Below, in pieces: positions 1-6,547 of a stretch of 12,698 nt of DNA (its first letter is position 1; every line of letters starts with the position of its first letter). The translations under genes and the position numbers were made by a program. The stretch lies in contig NZ_JBNPOJ010000028.1 of the NCBI RefSeq assembly GCF_050315115.1, positions 1 to 12,698 on the forward strand. Reading direction: 5' to 3'. The notes under the pieces are model-generated. The model was given only the letters and a program-made list of their open reading frames with translations, did not search any database and had not been told where the DNA came from. The DNA comes from Peptoniphilus_A sp022767005 (lineage in GTDB: Bacteria; Bacillota; Clostridia; Tissierellales; Peptoniphilaceae).

Positions 1-2
1 CA

Positions 3-50
3 AATCCCGCAAAAAGTCCCCACGATTTTTATAAGGAAGGATTAAAATAG
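3..50 (+). CDS. Possible 3' end of an upstream gene (partial)
   Basis: An open frame enters from the left edge and reads NPAKSPHDFYKEGLK before a TAG stop at 48-50. The composition (no low-complexity A/T codon run, mixed charged and aromatic residues) looks like a real protein C-terminus, and the base composition here is less AT-rich than the 150 bases that follow. Only 15 codons are visible, the other two forward frames also stay open for 11-15 codons, and I do not recognise the family, so this is a weak call. If real, the gene is co-directional with pheS and separated from it by about 200 non-coding bases, so pheS would start a new transcription unit. Confidence 0.25.
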   Translation, partial: NPAKSPHDFYKEGLK

Positions 51-199
51 GATTTATTTTTATAAGTACATACTAATTGTGATTATTTATAAATAGGTGG
101 TAATGCGCATTATAGTTTTATTAAAATGAATTTATTGCACAGAGTATAATAACTCTTAAAAGATTTTATTTTGCGAAGGAAGCGTATAAAGCATTCTTC
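51..199. other. Non-coding region upstream of the pheS promoter
   Basis: This very AT-rich stretch has no open frame worth calling. It contains two nearly adjacent 12-bp perfect palindromes (84-95, TATTTATAAATA, and 101-112, TAATGCGCATTA). A T-box-like string lies at 95-108, and a weak five-pair hairpin at 144-159 (AGAGT/ACTCT) is followed by a T-rich stretch. A longer imperfect hairpin lies at 175-199. The GC-rich centre of the second palindrome stands out against the background. Confidence 0.5.
84..112. repeat. Two neighbouring 12-bp palindromes
   Basis: TATTTATAAATA (84-95) and TAATGCGCATTA (101-112) are each perfectly self-complementary and are separated by five bases. The symmetry is read directly from the sequence. 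An A/T-only palindrome is expected often by chance in such a genome, but the second one contains a GCGC core and is less expected. They could be a regulator-binding site or part of an RNA structure; no function can be assigned. Confidence 0.35.
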
Positions 200-208
200 T
201 TAAAAAAA
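175..208 (+). terminator. Weak candidate terminator hairpin upstream of pheS
   Basis: GAAGGAAGC (175-183) can pair with GCATTCTTC (191-199) around a seven-base loop: eight pairs including one G-T, with one A-A mismatch. It is followed by TT and then an A-run rather than a clean T-run, so it is a poor intrinsic terminator. It lies just upstream of, and abuts, the pheS -35 region. It might end transcription from the upstream gene, or simply be a structured spacer. Confidence 0.25.
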
Positions 209-228
209 TTTTATAACTATGATATAAT
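200..228 (+). promoter_or_regulatory. Predicted sigma-A promoter of the pheS operon
   Basis: A perfect -10 box TATAAT (223-228) is preceded by TG one base upstream (220-221), an extended -10 arrangement. A weak -35, TTAAAA (200-205), matches four of six consensus bases at a 17-bp spacing. Transcription would start near 235, giving an untranslated leader of about 19 bases before the pheS ATG at 254. Such a short leader leaves no room for a riboswitch or T-box downstream of this promoter. Extended -10 promoters tolerate a poor -35, which fits. Confidence 0.6.
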
Positions 229-243
229 TATATATTATGAATT

Positions 244-248
244 GGAGG
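244..248 (+). promoter_or_regulatory. Ribosome binding site fixing the pheS start
   Basis: GGAGG lies five bases upstream of the ATG at 254. The frame is open from a TTG at 242, but that codon lies on the Shine-Dalgarno sequence itself, so the ATG is the credible start. Confidence 0.8.
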
Positions 249-253
249 TCAAC

Positions 254-1276
254 ATGAAAGAAAAATTACTTGGAATCAAAGATGAATCCATGAAACTTTT
301 AAATGAAGTTAACACAATTAAAGAGATAGATGAACTTAAAGTTAAATACTTAGGCAAAAAGGGCGAACTTACTCAAATTTTAAAGGGAATGAAAGACCTT
401 TCAAAGGAAGAAAGACCTGTTATGGGGGCTCTTGCCAATGAAGTGCGTGAAGAAATAGAAAAGTCAATCGAAGAAAAGAAAGCTGAAATTAATGACAGAA
501 TTTTGAAAAAGAAACTTCACGATGAGAGGATTGATGTCACTTTAAAAACTGATGATATTTTATTGGGACATAGACATCCACTAAAGAAAACTCTTGAGGA
601 TCTTGAAGATTTATTTACTCATATGGGTTTTACTGTTTACGATGGTCCTGAAATCGAAACAGTGGAAAACAATTTTGATCTTTTAAATGCTCCTAAAGAT
701 CATCCTTCAAGGGATATGTCTGATACTTTTTATTTTGACAAAAATACAATTCTTAGATCGCAAACATCTCCTGTTCAAATAAGGGCAATGAAGGAACATG
801 GCGCTCCAATTCGCATGATATGTTCTGGTAGGGTTTTTAGATCTGACGAAGTTGATGCTACTCACTCACCAATGTTTCATCAACTTGAAGGTCTTGTTGT
901 TGATGAAAAAATTTCTGTGGCAAATTTAATTGACACTTTAAATTATTTTGTTAAGTCTTTTTTTGGCGAAGATATGAAGACTAGATTTAGACCTCATTAT
1001 TTCCCATTTACTGAGCCAAGTCTTGAAGTTGACACTACTTGTCCAAGCTGTGGAGGCAAGGGTTGCAAGGCTTGCAATTATACTGGATGGAGCATGGAAC
1101 TTTTGGGATGCGGTATGGTTCACCCTAATGTTCTTAGAAATTGTGGAATTGATCCTGAAAAATATTCTGGTTTTGCCTTTGGTATGGGAATTGACAGAAT
1201 TGCAATGGTTAGATATAAAATCACAGATATTAGAATGATGTTTGAAAACAACAAGAAGTTCTTGGAACAATTTTAA
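254..1276 (+). CDS. pheS: Phenylalanine--tRNA ligase, alpha subunit
   Basis: PheS is the catalytic subunit of the cytoplasmic (alpha-beta)2 phenylalanyl-tRNA synthetase, which activates phenylalanine with ATP and transfers it to tRNA-Phe. The 340-residue product has the usual family length. Residues about 1-85 form the charged helical tRNA-binding arm, and a class II core follows. Motif 2 is seen around RMICSGRVFRSDEVDATHSP, and motif 3 is GFAFGMGIDRIAM at about 306-318. Four cysteines (C263, C266, C271, C274; CPSCGGKGCKAC) form the zinc-knuckle-like insertion common in Firmicute PheS. The start is the ATG with GGAGG five bases upstream; a TTG four codons earlier is rejected. It is the first gene of the block, 10 nt before pheT, with which it must be made in equal amounts. 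Confidence 0.97.
   Translation: MKEKLLGIKDESMKLLNEVNTIKEIDELKVKYLGKKGELTQILKGMKDLSKEERPVMGALANEVREEIEKSIEEKKAEINDRILKKKLHDERIDVTLKTDDILLGHRHPLKKTLEDLEDLFTHMGFTVYDGPEIETVENNFDLLNAPKDHPSRDMSDTFYFDKNTILRSQTSPVQIRAMKEHGAPIRMICSGRVFRSDEVDATHSPMFHQLEGLVVDEKISVANLIDTLNYFVKSFFGEDMKTRFRPHYFPFTEPSLEVDTTCPSCGGKGCKACNYTGWSMELLGCGMVHPNVLRNCGIDPEKYSGFAFGMGIDRIAMVRYKITDIRMMFENNKKFLEQF
1191..1219 (+). promoter_or_regulatory. Possible internal promoter at the end of pheS
   Basis: TTGACA (1191-1196) and TATAAA (1214-1219) are exactly 17 bp apart, eleven of twelve consensus bases. A transcript would begin near 1226, about 60 bases before the pheT ATG. The bases also encode the conserved motif 3 of PheS (GIDRIAM), so codon constraint may create the match by chance. 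Nothing in the sequence distinguishes the two explanations. Confidence 0.3.
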
Positions 1277-1286
1277 GGAGATAGAG

Positions 1287-3662
1287 ATGTTATTACCGAT
1301 TAAATGGCTTAAAGATTATGTTGATTTCGATTTTGATGTAAAAAAACTTGCAGATGGACTTTCCAATTCTGGTTCTCACGTTGAATCAATTATCATTCCA
1401 TCACAAGGTTTAGATAAAATTGTAGTTGGAGAAATTGAAAAAATTGAAAAGCACCCAGATGCAGATAAGCTTGTTATTTGCACTGTAAATGTTGGCGACG
1501 AAGTTTTACAAATTGTAACTGGCGCACCAAATGTTTTTGAAGATGCAATAGTTCCCGTTGCACTTCATGGTGCAACTGTTGCTGGTGGAGTTAAAATTAA
1601 AAAGGGAGAACTTAGAGGAGTTGAATCCAATGGAATGCTTTGTTCACTAGAAGAACTTGGTTTTGAAAATTCAGTTATACCTAAGGAAGCGAGAAATGGA
1701 ATTTTTATTTTTCCTGAAGGTACTGAAATTGGAAAATCTGCTTTGGAAACTCTTTTTATGGATAATGAAATTCTTGAACTTGAAATCACACCAAATAGAC
1801 CGGATTGTTTGAGTATCATGGGAATGGCTGTGGAAACTGCTGCATCCTTTGATCTAAAAACTAAACATAATGATATAAAAATAAAGAATGAAGTTGGAGA
1901 TTTTTCTGATAACTTCGATGACATAGTTATTGAAACTGAAAATTGTAAGAGATATTATTCAAAAATTCTTAAAAATATAAAGATTGGACCATCTCCACTA
2001 TGGATACAAGCATATCTTATGCAAGCAGGAGTTAGACCAATTTCAAATATTGTTGACTTGACAAATTTTGTAATGCTAGAATACGGTCAACCTCTACATG
2101 CCTTTGACTTAGATACATTAAAAAACAAAAAAATTGTAGTAAGAATGGCAAAAGATGGTGAAGAAACTGTAACACTTGATGGCGAAACTAGAAAACTTAC
2201 TAGCGATGATGTTTTAATTACTGATGGAAGTGAAATTATTGGTCTTGCTGGAGTAATGGGTGGTCTCGATTCTGAAATCACAGAAAAAACTGTAAATGTG
2301 CTTTTAGAAGGTGCAAACTTTAATAAAGAAAATATTAGAAAGACTTCGAGAAGACTTAATTTGAGAAGTGAAGCTTCCTCAAGATTTGAAAAAGGAATTG
2401 ATGTAAATCTTGCAAAAACTGCTGTTGACAGAGTTTGTGAACTTGCAGAAATGTTAGGAATTGCTGAAGTTGTTGGAGGAAGTAAAGATGTTGGCTCTTT
2501 TTCAAAAGAAGAAAGGGAAATAAAGCTTAGAAAAGAAAAGGTCAATGATTTAATTGGCGTAGATTTTAGCATGGATGAAATTTCTAGTATATTAAATAGA
2601 CTTGAAATTGAAACTGATGTTAAAGATGACTATTTAATTGCAAAAATACCGAGCATAAGACTTGACCTTGGAATTGAAGAAGATTTAATAGAAGAAATTG
2701 CAAGAATTTACGGTTACCACAATGTTACACCTCAAAAACTAAGAGGAACACTAACCGTTGGAAGAAAGCCTAGATTTAGAAATGTGGAAGATAGAATTAA
2801 AAATCTTTTAATTGGTCTTGGATATTCTGAGTTTATGACATATTCCTTTGTTAGTCCATCTTCTTATGAAAAATCAAATTATGATGAAGATGAAAAGAAT
2901 ATTATAAAAATTTTAAATCCACTTGGAGAAGATTATTCAATTATGAGGACTACTATTGTACCTTCAATGATTGATGCTCTTGCTAAAAATTATGCCAGAG
3001 GAAATGAAAATGTTGGTGGATTTGAAATTGGAAATACATTTTTCCCAACAGATGATGAACTTCCATCTGAAAAATTAAAACTTACAATGGGATTTTATGA
3101 TTTAGGAGATTTTTATTACTTAAAGGAATCCATTGAAAAGATTTTATGGTATCTTGGAATAAATGAACTTGAAGTTAAAAGAAAAGAAGTAAGCTTCTTA
3201 CATCCAGGAAGAAGTGCTGAATTTATTTTAAAGGGAGAAAGCCTTGGAGTATTTGGAGAAGTTCATCCAAAAGTCCTTGAAAATTATGGCTTAAAGAAAA
3301 AAGCCTATGTTGCTGAACTTGATTTCGATAAAATTGTTGAAAACACAATTGACAATTACACTTACAAAGAACTTCCAAAGTATCCAACTATGAAGAGAGA
3401 TTTTGCTTTTGTAATGGATAGAGATGTAGATTCAGTTGAACTTGAAAAGATTTCAAGAAAGTATGGTAAAGATCTCTTGGTATCCTTTAAAGTATTTGAT
3501 ATTTATGAAGGCGAAAATATAGAAGATGGAAAGAAGTCTGTGGCTTTTTCACTTGTATTTAGAGCAGCAGATAGAACTTTAGAAGACAGCGAAGTTACAG
3601 AAATTTGTGAAAAAATAGTTGCTGAGATTGAAAGTGAAATTAAAGCTAAATTAAGATCCTAA
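1287..3662 (+). CDS. pheT: Phenylalanine--tRNA ligase, beta subunit
   Basis: PheT is the large subunit of phenylalanyl-tRNA synthetase. It binds tRNA-Phe and edits mischarged Tyr-tRNA. The 791-residue product is full length for the bacterial type. Domains in order are an N-terminal start MLLPIKWLKDYV, an EMAP-type OB tRNA-binding domain at about 40-150 (VVGEIEKIEKHPDADKL), the B3/B4 editing region in the middle, a B5 domain at about 405-478 (ending near EEIARIYGYHNV), a catalytic-like core, and a C-terminal ferredoxin-fold anticodon-binding domain at about 693-791 (starting YKELPKYPTMKRDFAF). The frame is open further upstream, but the ATG at 1287, six bases after AAGGAG, matches the family N-terminus. 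The Shine-Dalgarno sequence overlaps the pheS stop codon, which suggests coupled translation. Confidence 0.97.
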   Translation: MLLPIKWLKDYVDFDFDVKKLADGLSNSGSHVESIIIPSQGLDKIVVGEIEKIEKHPDADKLVICTVNVGDEVLQIVTGAPNVFEDAIVPVALHGATVAGGVKIKKGELRGVESNGMLCSLEELGFENSVIPKEARNGIFIFPEGTEIGKSALETLFMDNEILELEITPNRPDCLSIMGMAVETAASFDLKTKHNDIKIKNEVGDFSDNFDDIVIETENCKRYYSKILKNIKIGPSPLWIQAYLMQAGVRPISNIVDLTNFVMLEYGQPLHAFDLDTLKNKKIVVRMAKDGEETVTLDGETRKLTSDDVLITDGSEIIGLAGVMGGLDSEITEKTVNVLLEGANFNKENIRKTSRRLNLRSEASSRFEKGIDVNLAKTAVDRVCELAEMLGIAEVVGGSKDVGSFSKEEREIKLRKEKVNDLIGVDFSMDEISSILNRLEIETDVKDDYLIAKIPSIRLDLGIEEDLIEEIARIYGYHNVTPQKLRGTLTVGRKPRFRNVEDRIKNLLIGLGYSEFMTYSFVSPSSYEKSNYDEDEKNIIKILNPLGEDYSIMRTTIVPSMIDALAKNYARGNENVGGFEIGNTFFPTDDELPSEKLKLTMGFYDLGDFYYLKESIEKILWYLGINELEVKRKEVSFLHPGRSAEFILKGESLGVFGEVHPKVLENYGLKKKAYVAELDFDKIVENTIDNYTYKELPKYPTMKRDFAFVMDRDVDSVELEKISRKYGKDLLVSFKVFDIYEGENIEDGKKSVAFSLVFRAADRTLEDSEVTEICEKIVAEIESEIKAKLRS

Positions 3663-3672
3663 GGAGGCTATT

Positions 3673-4224
3673 ATGTCCGATGCAAAAAGAATCGAAGTTA
3701 CAATTGACGATATGAAATTTATTGTCATGGGAAGTGACAGCGAAAAGTACATTAAGGACCTTGCAGCAGAGCTTGACGAAAAAATCAAAGAAACTGCGAG
3801 AAGTAATTACAAATTAAATCAAGTGCAGACTCTTGTGCTCTGTGCCTTAAATGTTTTAGATGATTTGGAAAAGATGAAGTCTGACAAGATGGATTTGGCA
3901 AATGTGGATGATGACAAGAGAGAAATCATCGAAAAAATGGAAGAAATTAAAGATTTAAAAAAACAACTTTTAATTTTTGAAGAAGAAAACAAAAAGGTTA
4001 ATAAAAATTTTAGAGAACTTCAACAGAAATCTCTTGATGTAGAGGACAGAAATAGAAAGATAAATAGAGATCTTCTTGAAAAAAACAAAGAAATAACAGA
4101 TTTAAAAGAAGAGATAAAAAAACTTGAAGAAAATATTTCCGCATTAGAAGAAAAAAACAACAGTGCATCGAGAAGAATAATTGATTTAACAAGAGAATTG
4201 GAAAATCTTTATGAAGAAAAATAA
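3673..4224 (+). CDS. zapA: Cell division protein ZapA, long coiled-coil form
   Basis: ZapA binds FtsZ and bundles its filaments at the division ring. Residues about 5-70 match the ZapA head domain: EVTIDDMKFIVMGSDSEKYI, then a helix (LAAELDEKIKE) and the conserved segment LNQVQTLVLCALNVLDDLEK. The rest, about 75-183, is almost entirely charged heptad-like sequence rich in Glu, Lys and Leu, predicted here as a long coiled coil. At 183 residues it is roughly twice the length of the Bacillus subtilis protein (about 85). A long C-terminal coil is known in other clostridial ZapA-like proteins; what it binds is unknown. The ATG has AAGGAGG five bases upstream, and that site overlaps the pheT stop. 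The 3' end overlaps the next gene by 14 nt. Confidence 0.85.
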   Translation: MSDAKRIEVTIDDMKFIVMGSDSEKYIKDLAAELDEKIKETARSNYKLNQVQTLVLCALNVLDDLEKMKSDKMDLANVDDDKREIIEKMEEIKDLKKQLLIFEEENKKVNKNFRELQQKSLDVEDRNRKINRDLLEKNKEITDLKEEIKKLEENISALEEKNNSASRRIIDLTRELENLYEEK

Positions 4225-6547
4225 ATATGAATTACTAGCACCTGCTGGTGATATGGCTTGTCTCAAGGCAGCTGTATCGGCAGGTGCTAATGCTGTTTAT
4301 TTGGGTTATGATGAATTTTCCGCAAGGGCAAAGGCAAAAAATTTTAACAAAGAAGAATTAATTGAAGCAATAAACTACGCTCATCTTAGAAATGTGAAAA
4401 TTTATGTTACTTTTAACATTTTAATTGCAGATTTTGAAGTAAAAAGAGCTATGGAAAGCGTGAAGATGTTATACGAGATTGGTGTAGACGCGTTAATTTT
4501 ACAAGATATTGGTATTGCAAGTGAAATACGCAAAAATTTTCCAGATTTTGAAGTTCACGCATCAACACAAATGGCTATAAACAACTTTTATGGTGCAAAA
4601 TTTTTAAAGAACATGGGATTTTCAAGAGTTGTACTTGCTCGAGAAACTCCAATTTTTGAGCTTGAAAAAATAAAAACCTTAGACATAGATGTTGAAACTT
4701 TTATCCATGGAGCACTTTGCGTTTGTTATTCAGGCGAATGTTTAATGTCATCTATGATTGGCGGGAAATCTGGCAATCGCGGAGAATGTGCTCAGGCTTG
4801 CAGAAAATCCTATGAAATTTTAGATTTTAATGAAAATAAAATTGGCAAAAGACTTTATTATATTTCGCCAAAGGATCTAAACACGCTAGATGATGTTGCA
4901 AAAATTATAAAATCTGGTGGATATTCACTAAAAATCGAAGGTAGGATGAAAAATCCAGAGTATGTTTACACTGTTGTTTCATCATACAAAAAATCCTTGG
5001 AGGACAAGTTAACTTTAGAGGACAAAAAGGACACAAAACAAGTTTTTAATAGAGGATTTACCAAGGGACTTTTTAATGGCGACTTTGGAAATAATTTTAT
5101 TTCATCAGATAGACCTGACAACAGAGGTGTGGAAGTCGGAAAAGTAATTGAGGTAACAAAAAATTCGGCAAAAGTTATTTTTGACGAAGACATTTACCAA
5201 GGGGACGGAATTGAATTTTTGTCAAATGGCGGAAGATTTGGAATGAGATCTGCAATATTTTATCCCGCTAAAATTCCTCATGAAATAAGTTTATTAAAAA
5301 AACCAATTTTAAATTCAAAAATAAATAGAACTTACTCAAAAAAATTATATGAAAAAGTCGACGAAAAAATTGAAAGTTTTGATTACAAAAGAAATTTAGA
5401 TGTGAATTTAAAAATAAAAATTGGCGAAAAGCCAACTATTAAAGTTATCTCAGGAGATTACAGGGCATTTTATGAGCTAGATAAAATTGTTGAAATTGCA
5501 AAAAAATCTGGGCTTAATAGAGAAAGAGTAGTAGAAAATATTTCAAAGACTGGCGACAGCATTTTCAAAGTGAAAAACATTTCTATGGACTTAGACGAAA
5601 ATGCTTTTCTTTCAATTTCTGCCATTAATGAACTTCGAAGAGAAGCAATTGGAATTTTGGAAAGTAAAGTTTTAAAAGATTCTGTGGATAGAGTTGAAGT
5701 AAAATGCAATTTAGAAAACAAAAAAATAGAAAATAAGTATAAAAAAAGTAAAATTAAAGTTTTCTTCAACAAGTTTAAGGATTTGGAAAAGTCTAATTTG
5801 AAAAATATTGACGAGATAATAATTAGAGCAAAAGATCTCAAAAAATTTAGTGAAAAATATAATAAAGAAGTTTCAATATATCTCGATAAATTTTATTCTT
5901 ACGACGAGCTTGAAAGTTTGAGAGAATATGTTTTAAAAAACGAGAATGTAAAGGGTATTTGGATAAATAATCTCTCTGAATACTATATCTTTAAGGACGA
6001 CGGCATAAAAATAAATGGAGATATTGGACTAAATGTATTTAACAAACTTTCATTAGACTTTTTTAAGAATTTGGGTTTTAATTCAATTACACTATCTCCA
6101 GAATTAAATAGTGGACAAATTCAAAAAATTATCATAAATTCAGATGCTGAGATAAATGTGATTTCTTACGGACGAGTGCCAGTTATGACGATGAAACACT
6201 GTCCCTTCTCAGTTATAAAAAATTGCGTTGATGAGAGAAATTGTCCAAGCTGTAAATTTAAAAATTATTTATTGAGGGACGAGAAATCAGTGGATTTTGA
6301 AGTATTAAGACAGAATACTTTTACAGAAATTTTTAATTCTTATCCAATTTTGTTAGATGGTTATGTAAAAAAACTCGTTGAAAACAATGTAAGTTTGCTC
6401 CTCTTGGCAGATGAATTTACAGATGAAGTAGTTGAACTTTATAAAAACTATGAAGAAGAAAATTTTAAAAGGATAAAAAAGGAACTAGAAGACAAGTACC
6501 GACAAGTAACTAAGGGACATATAAACAGGGGGATTGTCAGTGGATAA
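4211..6547 (+). CDS. U32-family protein, RlhA-like (DUF3656 type)
   Basis: The N-terminus YELLAPAGDMACLKAAVSAG opens a TIM-barrel-like U32 domain. The U32 signature is clear at residues 161-179 (VETFIHGALC followed by VCYSGECLMS). Cysteines C170, C177, C193 and C197 match the positions that bind a 4Fe-4S cluster in UbiU/UbiV and are conserved in TrhP and RlhA. At 778 residues with a long C-terminal half, it fits the DUF3656-containing RlhA subgroup, which in E. coli hydroxylates a cytidine of 23S rRNA. The old annotation 'collagenase-like peptidase' is probably misleading. A second cysteine set (C664, C672, C678, C681) follows the motif YGRVPVMTMKHCP near the C-terminus. The start at 4211 lies inside zapA with only a weak ribosome site, so translation is probably coupled to zapA. 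The exact RNA target is inferred, not shown. Confidence 0.85.
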   Translation: MKKNKYELLAPAGDMACLKAAVSAGANAVYLGYDEFSARAKAKNFNKEELIEAINYAHLRNVKIYVTFNILIADFEVKRAMESVKMLYEIGVDALILQDIGIASEIRKNFPDFEVHASTQMAINNFYGAKFLKNMGFSRVVLARETPIFELEKIKTLDIDVETFIHGALCVCYSGECLMSSMIGGKSGNRGECAQACRKSYEILDFNENKIGKRLYYISPKDLNTLDDVAKIIKSGGYSLKIEGRMKNPEYVYTVVSSYKKSLEDKLTLEDKKDTKQVFNRGFTKGLFNGDFGNNFISSDRPDNRGVEVGKVIEVTKNSAKVIFDEDIYQGDGIEFLSNGGRFGMRSAIFYPAKIPHEISLLKKPILNSKINRTYSKKLYEKVDEKIESFDYKRNLDVNLKIKIGEKPTIKVISGDYRAFYELDKIVEIAKKSGLNRERVVENISKTGDSIFKVKNISMDLDENAFLSISAINELRREAIGILESKVLKDSVDRVEVKCNLENKKIENKYKKSKIKVFFNKFKDLEKSNLKNIDEIIIRAKDLKKFSEKYNKEVSIYLDKFYSYDELESLREYVLKNENVKGIWINNLSEYYIFKDDGIKINGDIGLNVFNKLSLDFFKNLGFNSITLSPELNSGQIQKIIINSDAEINVISYGRVPVMTMKHCPFSVIKNCVDERNCPSCKFKNYLLRDEKSVDFEVLRQNTFTEIFNSYPILLDGYVKKLVENNVSLLLLADEFTDEVVELYKNYEEENFKRIKKELEDKYRQVTKGHINRGIVSG
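6527..6532 (+). promoter_or_regulatory. Ribosome binding site choosing a GTG start for mutS2
   Basis: AGGGGG ends seven bases before the GTG at 6540, an ideal distance. The alternative TTG at 6534 is only one base away from it, too close to be used. Both are inside the last codons of the U32 gene. Confidence 0.65.

Noticed and set aside
1040..1075. Cysteine-rich CxxC...CxxC insertion in PheS as a possible fused zinc domain
   Set aside because: This cysteine knuckle is common in Firmicute PheS and is not a fusion.
938..1270. Open frames on the minus strand across pheS, pheT, mutS2 and other genes
   Set aside because: All lie opposite well-recognised genes, lack family resemblance and ribosome sites, and have the Ser/Leu/Phe-rich look of antisense of Glu/Lys-rich coding DNA.
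1242..1286. Longer pheT reading frame starting 15 codons upstream
   Set aside because: It would overlap the conserved end of pheS and has no ribosome site. The ATG at 1287 gives the family N-terminus and an ideal Shine-Dalgarno distance.
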